Shown piece by piece: positions 9,134 to 16,257 of a stretch of 64,000 bases of DNA. The DNA is from Bacteroidales bacterium (lineage in GTDB: Bacteria > Bacteroidota > Bacteroidia > Bacteroidales > Lentimicrobiaceae). The stretch's first letter is position 1. Each line of letters starts with the position of its first letter. Location: positions 62,001-126,000 of the forward strand of contig JADIZB010000004.1 of assembly GCA_016705005.1 (NCBI GenBank), in the 5' to 3' direction. A program made the position numbers and the translations under genes. Under the pieces are notes generated by a model. That model saw nothing but the letters and a program-made list of their open reading frames with translations, was not told the origin of the DNA and made no database searches.

Positions 9134-11350
9134 ATGAAAATTATCCATGCATTGAGCGTTCTTATATGCATTCTGAGTGCTACCTTCTTTTCTGAAGCCC
9201 AGAGTCCATGGACCAGAATCACCCCCACTCCCCAGGAAAATACAATCAACGATATCACCCGGATTCCGGGCACAGACAGGCTGGTCGCCGTTTGCGAAGG
9301 CTCAACCATCATGATGTCTGATGATGATGGCGAAACATGGGACATCATGTTGAATCCGGCCGGAAGGAACAACCAGTATAACTGCAAAGGGATTCACTTT
9401 ATCAGTGAGACGACAGGCTTTATAAACGGAGGAAGGGAAACCATCCTTAAAACAACTGACAGCGGCCAGAGTTGGAACCTGGAGTATGCCGGTAATTCCA
9501 TTTATGATTGGCAATGCATCAACGATCTTGAATTTTGTACTGAAACCCATGGTTTTGCAGTCGGGGATCATGGACAACTGCTGGAAACCAATGATGCAGG
9601 TGAAAGCTGGCAAGCTATTGAAACTACAGTGCAAACAGATCTTAACCAGGTTGTATTTGCCGACAGCCTCACCGGATTTATTTTCATGTATGACACGAAT
9701 TGTCTGAAAACAACCGATGGAGGAAATTCATGGGTATTGGAAGTCTTATCAGATGAACTACCGCGAGGCTACATATATGATTGTTATTTCATCAATGAAA
9801 CAACGGGTTTCGTTTTTATCAATGAAAACTGGCCTGATTATACCGGATATATTTATAGAACCAGCGATGTGGGGATAACCTGGGACTCTGTCTATTTGGA
9901 TGAAACAGCTTATACCGGAAAATTTTCATTTTTCGATGAACAACAGGGAATGATTGCCTGTCCCACTGCACAATACCTGACAAAAGTCCTGCTGACAGAT
10001 GATGGTGGCATTACCTGGAATGAAATTGAACAACCCTGGCTGCCTTGGTGGTCAACATATGCTTTCACCTATTTAAATCAAAACAACACCATCTCAGCAG
10101 GAATGAACGGTATGATTTATAAGTCATATGATAGTGGATCTTCATGGCAGGCAAAACAAAGCAGGTTATTCTCTGGTGAGATTTTAGAAGTTCAGTTTCT
10201 GGATGAGAATATTGGTTATGCACTAACAGATGCAGGTGGTGGCGGGGTTGCCGGAATAGGAATAAAAAAAACAGTTGATGGCGGAAATAACTGGAATTAT
10301 ATATATATAAATAATTGGAGTTACGATCTTGATTTTTATTTTCTGACTTCTGATACCGGATTGGCAGTTACTGAAAGCTTTTATGATACAATCAGTCTGC
10401 TCAGGACAACCGACGGTGGTGAGAACTGGACAGAAATCAGCACCGGATATAAATTTACCCCAACAGATATTAAGTTCATTGATGAGAATAATGGTTTAAT
10501 CTGCGGGGAGTACATCGTTATCAGGACTTCTGATGGCGGGCTTACCTGGCAGGAGGTAACTCCAGGATCAGGAGAATTTACATTTAATGAAATTGAGTAT
10601 CGAACAGCAATGGAAGTTTATATTTCCGGTTCGACCGGATATGGTATAACCAAAGTCCATAAATCTATTGATAGCGGGGATACATGGGAAACTATTTTCG
10701 AAGGGGATTTTGGCCCCGCAACACACATTGCTTTACCTGTTGAAAATACCATTCTGATAACAACCACCAATAGTATATATAAATCGGTTGACAATGGTAT
10801 CACATGGTATCAGTCAACTTCAACCAACCCAAACCAGATTGAATACAGGTCACTCTATTTCAGCTCACCAATGCTCGGTTATGCCATGGGTATCGGCGGG
10901 TTTGCCAATGTTGAGAAAACCACCGATGGCGGAGATACCTGGTTCCTTCTGGATACAAAGATCACTTCAGGATTAAATGCTGCCTGTTTTTTCAGTGATG
11001 ACGAAGGCCTGGTTTTCGGAGATAAGGGTGTAATGATCCGAACAACAACCGGAGGTGTTACCGGAACCAATGATCAGACTATATCGGAAACTGACAGTTA
11101 TTTTGAAGCCAGCCCCAATCCCTTCGTCGATGAAATCACCATCAGACCGGTTGTTGAAAATAAGAGCCTCTTTCCTGTTCAGGTATTGATTACCGATACA
11201 GGCGGCAGACTAATCATGGAAAAGCAGATTGAAGCCGGGGGCAGCGATATCCGGCTTTCATGCGCCGGTATAATGTCGGGGGTGTATTTTTGCCGGATCA
11301 GTACTTCGGATGGTTTGATCGAAACCCTGAAACTTGTTAAAATGAAGTGA
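9134..11350 (+). CDS. Secreted BNR/YCF48-like repeat protein with T9SS type A sorting domain
   Basis: The 738-residue protein has a Sec signal peptide (residues 1-22, ending SEAQ). It then has at least ten repeats built around TxDGGxxW (for example TTDGGNSWVLE, TSDGGLTWQEV, TTDGGENWTEI), with TGFxxG elements between them. This is the pattern of BNR/Asp-box and YCF48-like beta-propellers. The last 75 residues form a type A T9SS sorting domain (SPNPFVDEITIRPV ... GVYFCRISTSDGLIETLKLVK). The protein is expected to cross the outer membrane through the T9SS and be attached at the surface or released. No sialidase catalytic residues were recognised, so a binding or structural role is more likely. 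A near-consensus box TACCTTTC lies at 9086-9093. Confidence 0.88.
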   Translation: MKIIHALSVLICILSATFFSEAQSPWTRITPTPQENTINDITRIPGTDRLVAVCEGSTIMMSDDDGETWDIMLNPAGRNNQYNCKGIHFISETTGFINGGRETILKTTDSGQSWNLEYAGNSIYDWQCINDLEFCTETHGFAVGDHGQLLETNDAGESWQAIETTVQTDLNQVVFADSLTGFIFMYDTNCLKTTDGGNSWVLEVLSDELPRGYIYDCYFINETTGFVFINENWPDYTGYIYRTSDVGITWDSVYLDETAYTGKFSFFDEQQGMIACPTAQYLTKVLLTDDGGITWNEIEQPWLPWWSTYAFTYLNQNNTISAGMNGMIYKSYDSGSSWQAKQSRLFSGEILEVQFLDENIGYALTDAGGGGVAGIGIKKTVDGGNNWNYIYINNWSYDLDFYFLTSDTGLAVTESFYDTISLLRTTDGGENWTEISTGYKFTPTDIKFIDENNGLICGEYIVIRTSDGGLTWQEVTPGSGEFTFNEIEYRTAMEVYISGSTGYGITKVHKSIDSGDTWETIFEGDFGPATHIALPVENTILITTTNSIYKSVDNGITWYQSTSTNPNQIEYRSLYFSSPMLGYAMGIGGFANVEKTTDGGDTWFLLDTKITSGLNAACFFSDDEGLVFGDKGVMIRTTTGGVTGTNDQTISETDSYFEASPNPFVDEITIRPVVENKSLFPVQVLITDTGGRLIMEKQIEAGGSDIRLSCAGIMSGVYFCRISTSDGLIETLKLVKMK

Positions 11351-11808
11351 AAGTATTGGCAGGTTGGTAGATATTCACGCAGATTGAGAATTGACAATAA
11401 ACCACTGCCCAACAGTGATTATGCAAATAATCACCGGGGTACTATGAATAAAAAATTATTTGCGCGCACTTTTAGCACGTGCTCTAATCACAAATTTACA
11501 GGCTTAACAATACCACATCTATCAATGAAGGTTTATCAGCATTGTTTGTCGCTGAACGGAAAGTTTATTCTCCATGACTATGTAAACTGCAGCCTGATTA
11601 TTGTGAAAGCAGTTAAATTTCTGTTTTATAAACCAGTTGTGGTACAACCAGTTTGCATTACGCTATATCATCCGGTTAGCATTGCTATAAGAGTCAGATT
11701 TTATCTGCAATTGTAAATTTAATTGCCATTATTTTTACATTTATGTAATTTTTATGGAGTTTTTACCGGTATTATGCTTATCTTTACGAATAGTTAATCT
11801 CTTAATCT
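11351..11808. other. Intergenic region, no supported gene
   Basis: A 458-nt stretch. An open frame at 11384-11716 has no recognisable signature, no signal peptide and no domain, and I do not accept it as a gene. A near-consensus -7 box TATCTTTA is at about 11778-11785, close to the ATPase start. Confidence 0.4.
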
Positions 11809-13041
11809 ATGGTAATCAGGGCTTCATATCTGGAAAAAATAGATGTAGCTTTCAGCATGGTACCTATAGTTTGCCTTATCGGAGCCAGGCAGGTCGGGAA
11901 AACCAGTCTGATGAAAATGTTTCATTTTGATGGAGACAAATTATTCCTGAATGGACAGGACCCGGAAGTGTCGGGCTTGTTTGATAAGCTCCCGGAACTG
12001 GAAGCATACCTAAAAGTATATCTGAACCCTGAATTGAAGGGGTTGCTTCTGGTCGATGAATTTCAGTTTATTCCCCGGATTTCTACCATGCTGAAACTGC
12101 TCAGCGATAAAAATGACAATTTAAAAATACTTTGTTCAGGCAGTTCAGGAATTAATATTCAGCAATCTGTTGAGGAATCTCTTGCCGGAAGAATAAGAAT
12201 GATTGAGGTGTTTTCATTGTCATTCAGTGAGTATCTGTTGTTTAAGGATGAAAAACTCTTTGAATTATATGATAGCTTTGATTTATCAACTAAAGATTCA
12301 GCACTAACAGCCCCTTTTCGATCAGTTTTAAATGAATACTTGTTGTATGGAGGGTTCCCGAGAGCTGCTTTAACACAGGATAAAGACCAGAAGATCGCTG
12401 TATTGGATGATATTTATAAAACCTACCTGATACGGGATGTCAGAAGCTATGTTAAGAATGAACACTTTACAGGGTTCAACAGATTGTTGCGAATGTTGGC
12501 GGCACAATCGGGCAATATGATAAATATCAATGAATTAAGCAGGGAATCAGGTCTGGCTTACAGGGCCTGTGATGAGTATGTTCAGCTACTGCAACAGATG
12601 TATATCATTAAACTTCTGGAACCGTTTTCAGGCAACAAAAGGTCAGTCATTACGAAAATGAAAAAGGCATATTTCACGGATACTGGTCTGCGGAATATCA
12701 TCAACACCGACTTCAACCAGTTTGAATTCAGACCCGACAAGGGAGCTTTGCTCGAAAATTATGTATTGCTCGAGTTATCCCGAAATCTGAGACCTGGCGG
12801 TAAAATCCAGTACTACCGCACAACCGATGGCACCGAGGTTGATTTTGTAGTAACCCAGCCTGACAGCCGGTACGCGTTGGAGTGCAAATCCTCCAATCCC
12901 GTGAAGCCTGTTCACACCGGTGCATTACAAGGTTTTGGCAAACTGGAGGGTATTGATGATCTCTATCTGATTAATCTGAGCCTGAATCTCCGTAATGACC
13001 GGGTAAAATACCTTCAGGCTTATCTGGCAGGGAAAATATAG
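11809..13041 (+). CDS. AAA_14/DUF4143 ATP-binding protein
   Basis: A 410-residue protein of the large prokaryotic family joining an AAA_14 ATPase domain to a DUF4143 domain. The Walker A motif GARQVGKTS lies at about residues 25-33 and Walker B LLLVDEF at about 79-85. A sensor-like CSGSSG follows near 110. The C-terminal half (about 195-360) has the DUF4143 features YLLYGGFPRAAL, KAYFTDTGLRN and GALLENYVLLELSR, then a nuclease-like fold strand EVDFVV and ALECKSS near 345-365. Families of this type are common and patchy in Bacteroidota, and their role is not established; the D-(x)n-E-x-K pattern hints at an endonuclease-like module. It stands alone on the plus strand. Confidence 0.88.
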   Translation: MVIRASYLEKIDVAFSMVPIVCLIGARQVGKTSLMKMFHFDGDKLFLNGQDPEVSGLFDKLPELEAYLKVYLNPELKGLLLVDEFQFIPRISTMLKLLSDKNDNLKILCSGSSGINIQQSVEESLAGRIRMIEVFSLSFSEYLLFKDEKLFELYDSFDLSTKDSALTAPFRSVLNEYLLYGGFPRAALTQDKDQKIAVLDDIYKTYLIRDVRSYVKNEHFTGFNRLLRMLAAQSGNMININELSRESGLAYRACDEYVQLLQQMYIIKLLEPFSGNKRSVITKMKKAYFTDTGLRNIINTDFNQFEFRPDKGALLENYVLLELSRNLRPGGKIQYYRTTDGTEVDFVVTQPDSRYALECKSSNPVKPVHTGALQGFGKLEGIDDLYLINLSLNLRNDRVKYLQAYLAGKI

Positions 13042-13352
13042 GCAAACCACTCCTGTTTGCCCATGCTAACAGTGGAATCATATCTTGTGATACCATGTTT
13101 TAGGTTTGCTCGCGTCCTGTCAGTTCTGATTGACGGGGTTTAAGAAATATTTGCACCGGAATGCCATGATCTGACTTAATTTATGTATTGGTAACCAAAC
13201 CTGTCCTGAGCGTAGACGAATCATTTTATGGGTGGTTGAAGAGCATTCTGCAGGTTTTGGTATTTCGCTGCCGGTGGTTTCATTGACATTGGTATCAGCC
13301 TTTATGGCTGAATAAATAATCATCCTGCAAAAAATGATTCTACATTTGCACC
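13042..13352. other. Intergenic region with a decayed palindromic repeat
   Basis: No gene seen in 311 nt. The segment TCCTGAGCGTAGACGAATC (near 13204-13222) resembles the CCTGAGC-N-TCGAAGG intergenic repeat seen again at 16221-16240 and 50502-50577. The promoter of the next gene occupies 13341-13348. Confidence 0.5.
13341..13348 (+). promoter_or_regulatory. -7 box 4 nt from a start codon (possible leaderless transcript)
   Basis: TACATTTG is a perfect TAnnTTTG match ending only 4 nt before the ATG at 13353. With the usual spacing, transcription would begin at or next to the start codon. Confidence 0.6.
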
Positions 13353-13976
13353 ATGCCCTTCCGTTTCAAACAGTTTTCTGTTGAAGATTCCAATTGCCCG
13401 ATGAAAGTGGGTACTGACTCTGTTCTGCTCGGCGCCTGGGCAAGGCTGGAGAACAGCCCTTGCATCCTCGATATCGGCACCGGCTGCGGACTGCTGGCCC
13501 TTATGGCTGCGCAGCGGTCGGATGCCCGGATTACCGCAATAGATATTGATCCGGTGGCAACAGAAAGTGCCGCCGCCAATTTCCGGATTAGTCCCTGGGC
13601 CGGCAGGCTTACAGCAAGATGCATTCGACTTCAGGATTTTCAAAACGAACCGGAAGCCGGGAATTTTGATCACATCATTTCGAATCCCCCCTTTTTTATC
13701 AATTCATTGAAAGCTCCCGATCCTGATCGCAGCAATGCCCGGCACAACGATCTGCTCCCTTTTGAGGACCTGGCCTTCGCGTCCGTCAACCTGATGACTC
13801 CTGATGGCCGGTTAAGCATGGTGCTCCCGGTGGCCGAAGGTGATGTTTTTATAGAAGTTGCTGCAAAAACCGGGTTGTTCCTGAACAGAAAACTGACGGT
13901 TATTCCTAAGGCAGGCAAAGAAGCCAACCGGCTGCTTCTTGAATTTGCAAGACAACCGCTGACAATGGAAACATAA
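13353..13976 (+). CDS. trmN6: tRNA1(Val) adenine(37)-N6-methyltransferase-like protein
   Basis: The 207-residue protein has the class I SAM-dependent methyltransferase layout. Motif I is ILDIGTGCGLLALMAAQ (about residues 37-53), an acidic motif II is ITAIDIDPVA, and the N6-adenine signature SNPPFF is near residues 109-114. The N-terminus FRFKQFSVEDSNCPMKVGTDSVLLGAW is the conserved opening of the TrmN6/YfiC family, which fixes the start at 13353. The family methylates A37 of tRNA1(Val). The unusually close promoter box suggests a leaderless or nearly leaderless mRNA. The gene is not obviously in an operon. Confidence 0.88.
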   Translation: MPFRFKQFSVEDSNCPMKVGTDSVLLGAWARLENSPCILDIGTGCGLLALMAAQRSDARITAIDIDPVATESAAANFRISPWAGRLTARCIRLQDFQNEPEAGNFDHIISNPPFFINSLKAPDPDRSNARHNDLLPFEDLAFASVNLMTPDGRLSMVLPVAEGDVFIEVAAKTGLFLNRKLTVIPKAGKEANRLLLEFARQPLTMET

Positions 13977-14100
13977 CTCACCATCCGGAATGAATCGGGT
14001 GAATATACAGCAGAATACAAAAAAGCTGACCCCTGCTTTTATCTTGATTTTTAGTTTTTGCAGGCATCATTTTTGTGAAAAAACCGTCAAACCACCCCGG

Positions 14101-14436
14101 ATGAAAAAACCAATCTTCCTGCTGTTATTGATCCTGTTCACTGCATTGAACTCGGATGCACAACTTATTTTTTCCTGCCAGAACCGGTATGATGCCGATT
14201 TTAAAGTCTTTATTGTTGAAAACCGGTACGATGCTGATCTGCTCGTTTATAAAGTGGACAACCGCTATGATGTTGACAAGGATGGTCGCTGGTTTTTCGT
14301 TGAAAATCAATACGATGCCGATAAAAAGATCTGGTTTGCCGAAAACAGGTATGATGCTGACTTATTGATTTTCTTTGTCGAAAACCGGTATGATGCGGGA
14401 TGGAAGAACCGCAGTAAGATTCACCTTATCTACTGA
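14101..14436 (+). CDS. Exported NRYDAD-repeat protein (DUF6150-like)
   Basis: A 111-residue protein starting at ATG 14101; an in-frame start further upstream would put extra sequence before the signal peptide, so I reject it. Residues 1-20 are a Sec signal peptide ending SDAQ. The rest is about six copies of a 12-14-residue unit built around (E/D)NRYDADxxx(V/I)(F/Y): QNRYDADFKVFIV, ENRYDADLLVYKV, DNRYDVDKDGRWFFV, ENQYDADKKIWFA, ENRYDADLLIFFV, ENRYDAGW. This matches my memory of DUF6150-family proteins, whose function is not known. The repeats suggest an extended beta structure with regularly spaced acidic pairs that could bind a cation; that is inference. Confidence 0.8.
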   Translation: MKKPIFLLLLILFTALNSDAQLIFSCQNRYDADFKVFIVENRYDADLLVYKVDNRYDVDKDGRWFFVENQYDADKKIWFAENRYDADLLIFFVENRYDAGWKNRSKIHLIY

Positions 14437-14506
14437 TTAAACATTGGTATTTTGAAAAAAAGACAAGGGGACCAGGAGAAGTGGAGACAAGGGGAAAGGG
14501 AATGAC

Positions 14507-14548
14507 TAATTTCTAATGTCTAATGTCTAATGTCTAATGTCTAATTTC
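14507..14548. repeat. 7-bp tandem array (TAATGTC)n
   Basis: Six heptamers in a row: TAATTTC, four TAATGTC, TAATTTC. Just upstream are two copies of GAGACAAGGGG-like sequence (about 14460-14494). The same unit occurs at 7384-7411. Confidence 0.85.
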
Positions 14549-14590
14549 TATGTCTAGGGTTTGATTTTCAAGGGTGAATTTAATCTCAAT

Positions 14591-15100
14591 CTATTGGTTT
14601 GAAAGTTGAAATTTCCTGGTTAAGGAAAAAATGAGTTCTTCCTTTTCAGGATAGCTTTTGATCAATTCATCACGATCAGCCAGTTCAAAGTCGCTGAAAT
14701 CGAACCCAGGAGCAACGGTGCAGCCTACCAGCGAAAATGTGCCTGGATCCTTTACCCTGGCTGCAAACCAGCAACCCGCCGGAACCACACACTGCACGAC
14801 TTCACCGGATGTAACATTTTTCCCTAATAATACCTGACACAATTCACCAGCACCATCAAACCAGTATATTTCAACAGCTGAGCCATCATAAAAATGCCAT
14901 GATTCATCGGATCTGATTCTGTGAAATGATGAAAAATCGCCGGATTCAAGCAGGTAATAAATTGAGGTGCTGGCACTGCGTTTTTCAGTTGCCCAGGGTA
15001 CTTCAACCAGCAATTCTGCACGGTAGGTCTCACGAAACCAGCCTCCTTCCGGGTGACGTGTCAGATTCAGCTTCGATATATAGCTTTCCGGATTGTGCAT
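14591..15100 (-). CDS. DUF985-family cupin protein
   Basis: This 169-residue protein has the DUF985 cupin opening LTRHPEGGWFRETYRAE (about residues 13-29). Then come ASTSIYYLLESGDFSSFHRIRSDESWHFYDGSAVEIYWF and PAGCWFAARV, the two cupin half-barrel motifs. These define the YML079w-like small-molecule-binding cupins, usually without an assigned reaction. It is the second gene of a minus-strand pair: its ATG overlaps the stop of the barrel gene upstream (15100), so the two are translationally coupled. Family assignment is firm; the substrate is unknown. Confidence 0.9.
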   Translation of the reverse strand: MHNPESYISKLNLTRHPEGGWFRETYRAELLVEVPWATEKRSASTSIYYLLESGDFSSFHRIRSDESWHFYDGSAVEIYWFDGAGELCQVLLGKNVTSGEVVQCVVPAGCWFAARVKDPGTFSLVGCTVAPGFDFSDFELADRDELIKSYPEKEELIFSLTRKFQLSNQ

Positions 15101-15783
15101 TACTGAATGGGCTGCGAACTTTGACGCCGGTTTTGCCGGCTTAGTTTTTCATTGAAAACATAGTAAACCCTGAATGTAAACATGCCGTTGTACTGATCGC
15201 GGATATTGGGTTTCCCTGTTCTGGAATCAATCACCTCACGTGTCGCTATGGGCCGGATCGAATAAGCATAACGTACATTCAGCCTGAGCCTGTCGATTAC
15301 CCTGAATTTAACATCCAGCAATACATTCAGGTCACTGCTCCTGTAAATTCCGCTTTCGAGGGTAGTTCCGGACATATCGTATCCGTTCCGCTGTTCGGAA
15401 ATCCCGACCAGTCTGCCCCACGACATGCCGGCGCCAAAGCTAACGATGTCTTTGTCGGTGTACTGAATCAATACCGGTACATCCAGGTAATTCAGTTTCA
15501 GGTCATAGGAACCGTCAAGTGAATCGGGATAAAGTTTCCGCTGGTGGGCTCCCTTCTGACTGAATACATTCTCGACACTCACCGACCAGTTATCACCGAA
15601 CGGAACGATGGCAGCCAGTCCGGCATTGATACCAAACTTATGGTAACCGAAAACCTCATCGCCGTCAACCTGGGTCGCATTTCCCCCGAAAATAACAGCA
15701 CCCATGATGCGTTGGGCTTTGCCAACCCCCGGGTGTAAAACAACAATAAGGGCCAGAAGCAGTATAATTCTCAGTTTCATCAA
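15100..15783 (-). CDS. PorT-like outer-membrane beta-barrel protein
   Basis: A 227-residue exported protein with a Sec signal peptide (about residues 1-23, ending GKAQ). The rest has alternating amphipathic strands (GFGAGMSWGRLVG-like, LNVLLDVKFRVIDRLRLNVRYAYSIRP) typical of the PorT/OMP_b-brl superfamily. This family includes the T9SS accessory protein PorT and many small barrels of unknown role, so membership does not prove a secretion function. The C-terminus, RRQSSQPIQ, is basic rather than ending in an aromatic residue. A near-consensus box (TTAATTTG on the minus strand) lies about 55 nt upstream. The stop codon overlaps the next gene's start. Confidence 0.75.
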   Translation of the reverse strand: MMKLRIILLLALIVVLHPGVGKAQRIMGAVIFGGNATQVDGDEVFGYHKFGINAGLAAIVPFGDNWSVSVENVFSQKGAHQRKLYPDSLDGSYDLKLNYLDVPVLIQYTDKDIVSFGAGMSWGRLVGISEQRNGYDMSGTTLESGIYRSSDLNVLLDVKFRVIDRLRLNVRYAYSIRPIATREVIDSRTGKPNIRDQYNGMFTFRVYYVFNEKLSRQNRRQSSQPIQ

Positions 15784-15939
15784 TCAATCAGTCAGTCGGT
15801 TGTTATATTCAGGTGCATTAACTAACGCTTATTCTGCAAATTAAGTATTTCTAATTACATTAATCCCTGGCTTTGTTACAAAAGGCCGGAGATGGATTTC
15901 GGCAATAACCGTTTGATATCATCTGTAATTCACAACTTA

Positions 15940-16163
15940 GAAATTACAAACGATAGTTGTCATCCATCATTTGAACAATCCGGCCCTTTTCATACACCAT
16001 CCCAATGTTTGCCAATGTCCGCATCAGAAAATAAGATGCGGACCAACCCGGGAAATTACAAACGATAGTTGTCATCCATTATTTGAACAATCCGGCCCTT
16101 TTCATAAACCATTCCAACGTTTGCCAATGTCCGCATCAGAAAATAAGATGCGGACCAACCCGG
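15940..16163. repeat. Tandem 112-bp direct repeat with conserved 9-bp hairpin
   Basis: Copy 1 is 15940-16051 and copy 2 is 16052-16163, in direct contact, differing at about five bases. Each contains GTCCGCATC-9 nt-GATGCGGAC (16017-16043 and 16129-16155), a perfect 9-bp stem unchanged in both. The unit also contains TTTGAACAATCCGGCCC. No open frame spans it. Confidence 0.9.
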
Positions 16164-16219
16164 TCATTCGTCATTCGTAATTCGTCATTCGTCATTCGTC
16201 ATTCGTAATTCGTAATTTT
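16164..16219. repeat. 7-bp tandem array (TCATTCG/TAATTCG)
   Basis: Eight heptamers, TCATTCG or TAATTCG, with the last one TAATTTT. The array starts exactly where the second 112-bp repeat ends. Confidence 0.85.
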
Positions 16220-16257
16220 TACCCTGAGCCTGTCAAAGGGCGTAATTCAAAAATCCC

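Larger units (their letters stand above)
15784..16257. repeat. Repeat-rich intergenic block
   Basis: These 474 nt contain no gene. In order they hold two direct copies of a 112-bp unit with an internal hairpin (15940-16163), an eight-unit heptamer array (16164-16219), and a CCCTGAGCCTGTCAAAGGG repeat fragment (16221-16240). Confidence 0.85.

Noticed and set aside
11384..11716. 110-codon plus-strand frame in the gap before the ATPase gene
   Set aside because: No signal peptide, domain or promoter; composition is like non-coding sequence.
14507..16219. Heptamer arrays as CRISPR
   Set aside because: Units are 7 bp in direct contact with no spacers, and no cas gene is present.
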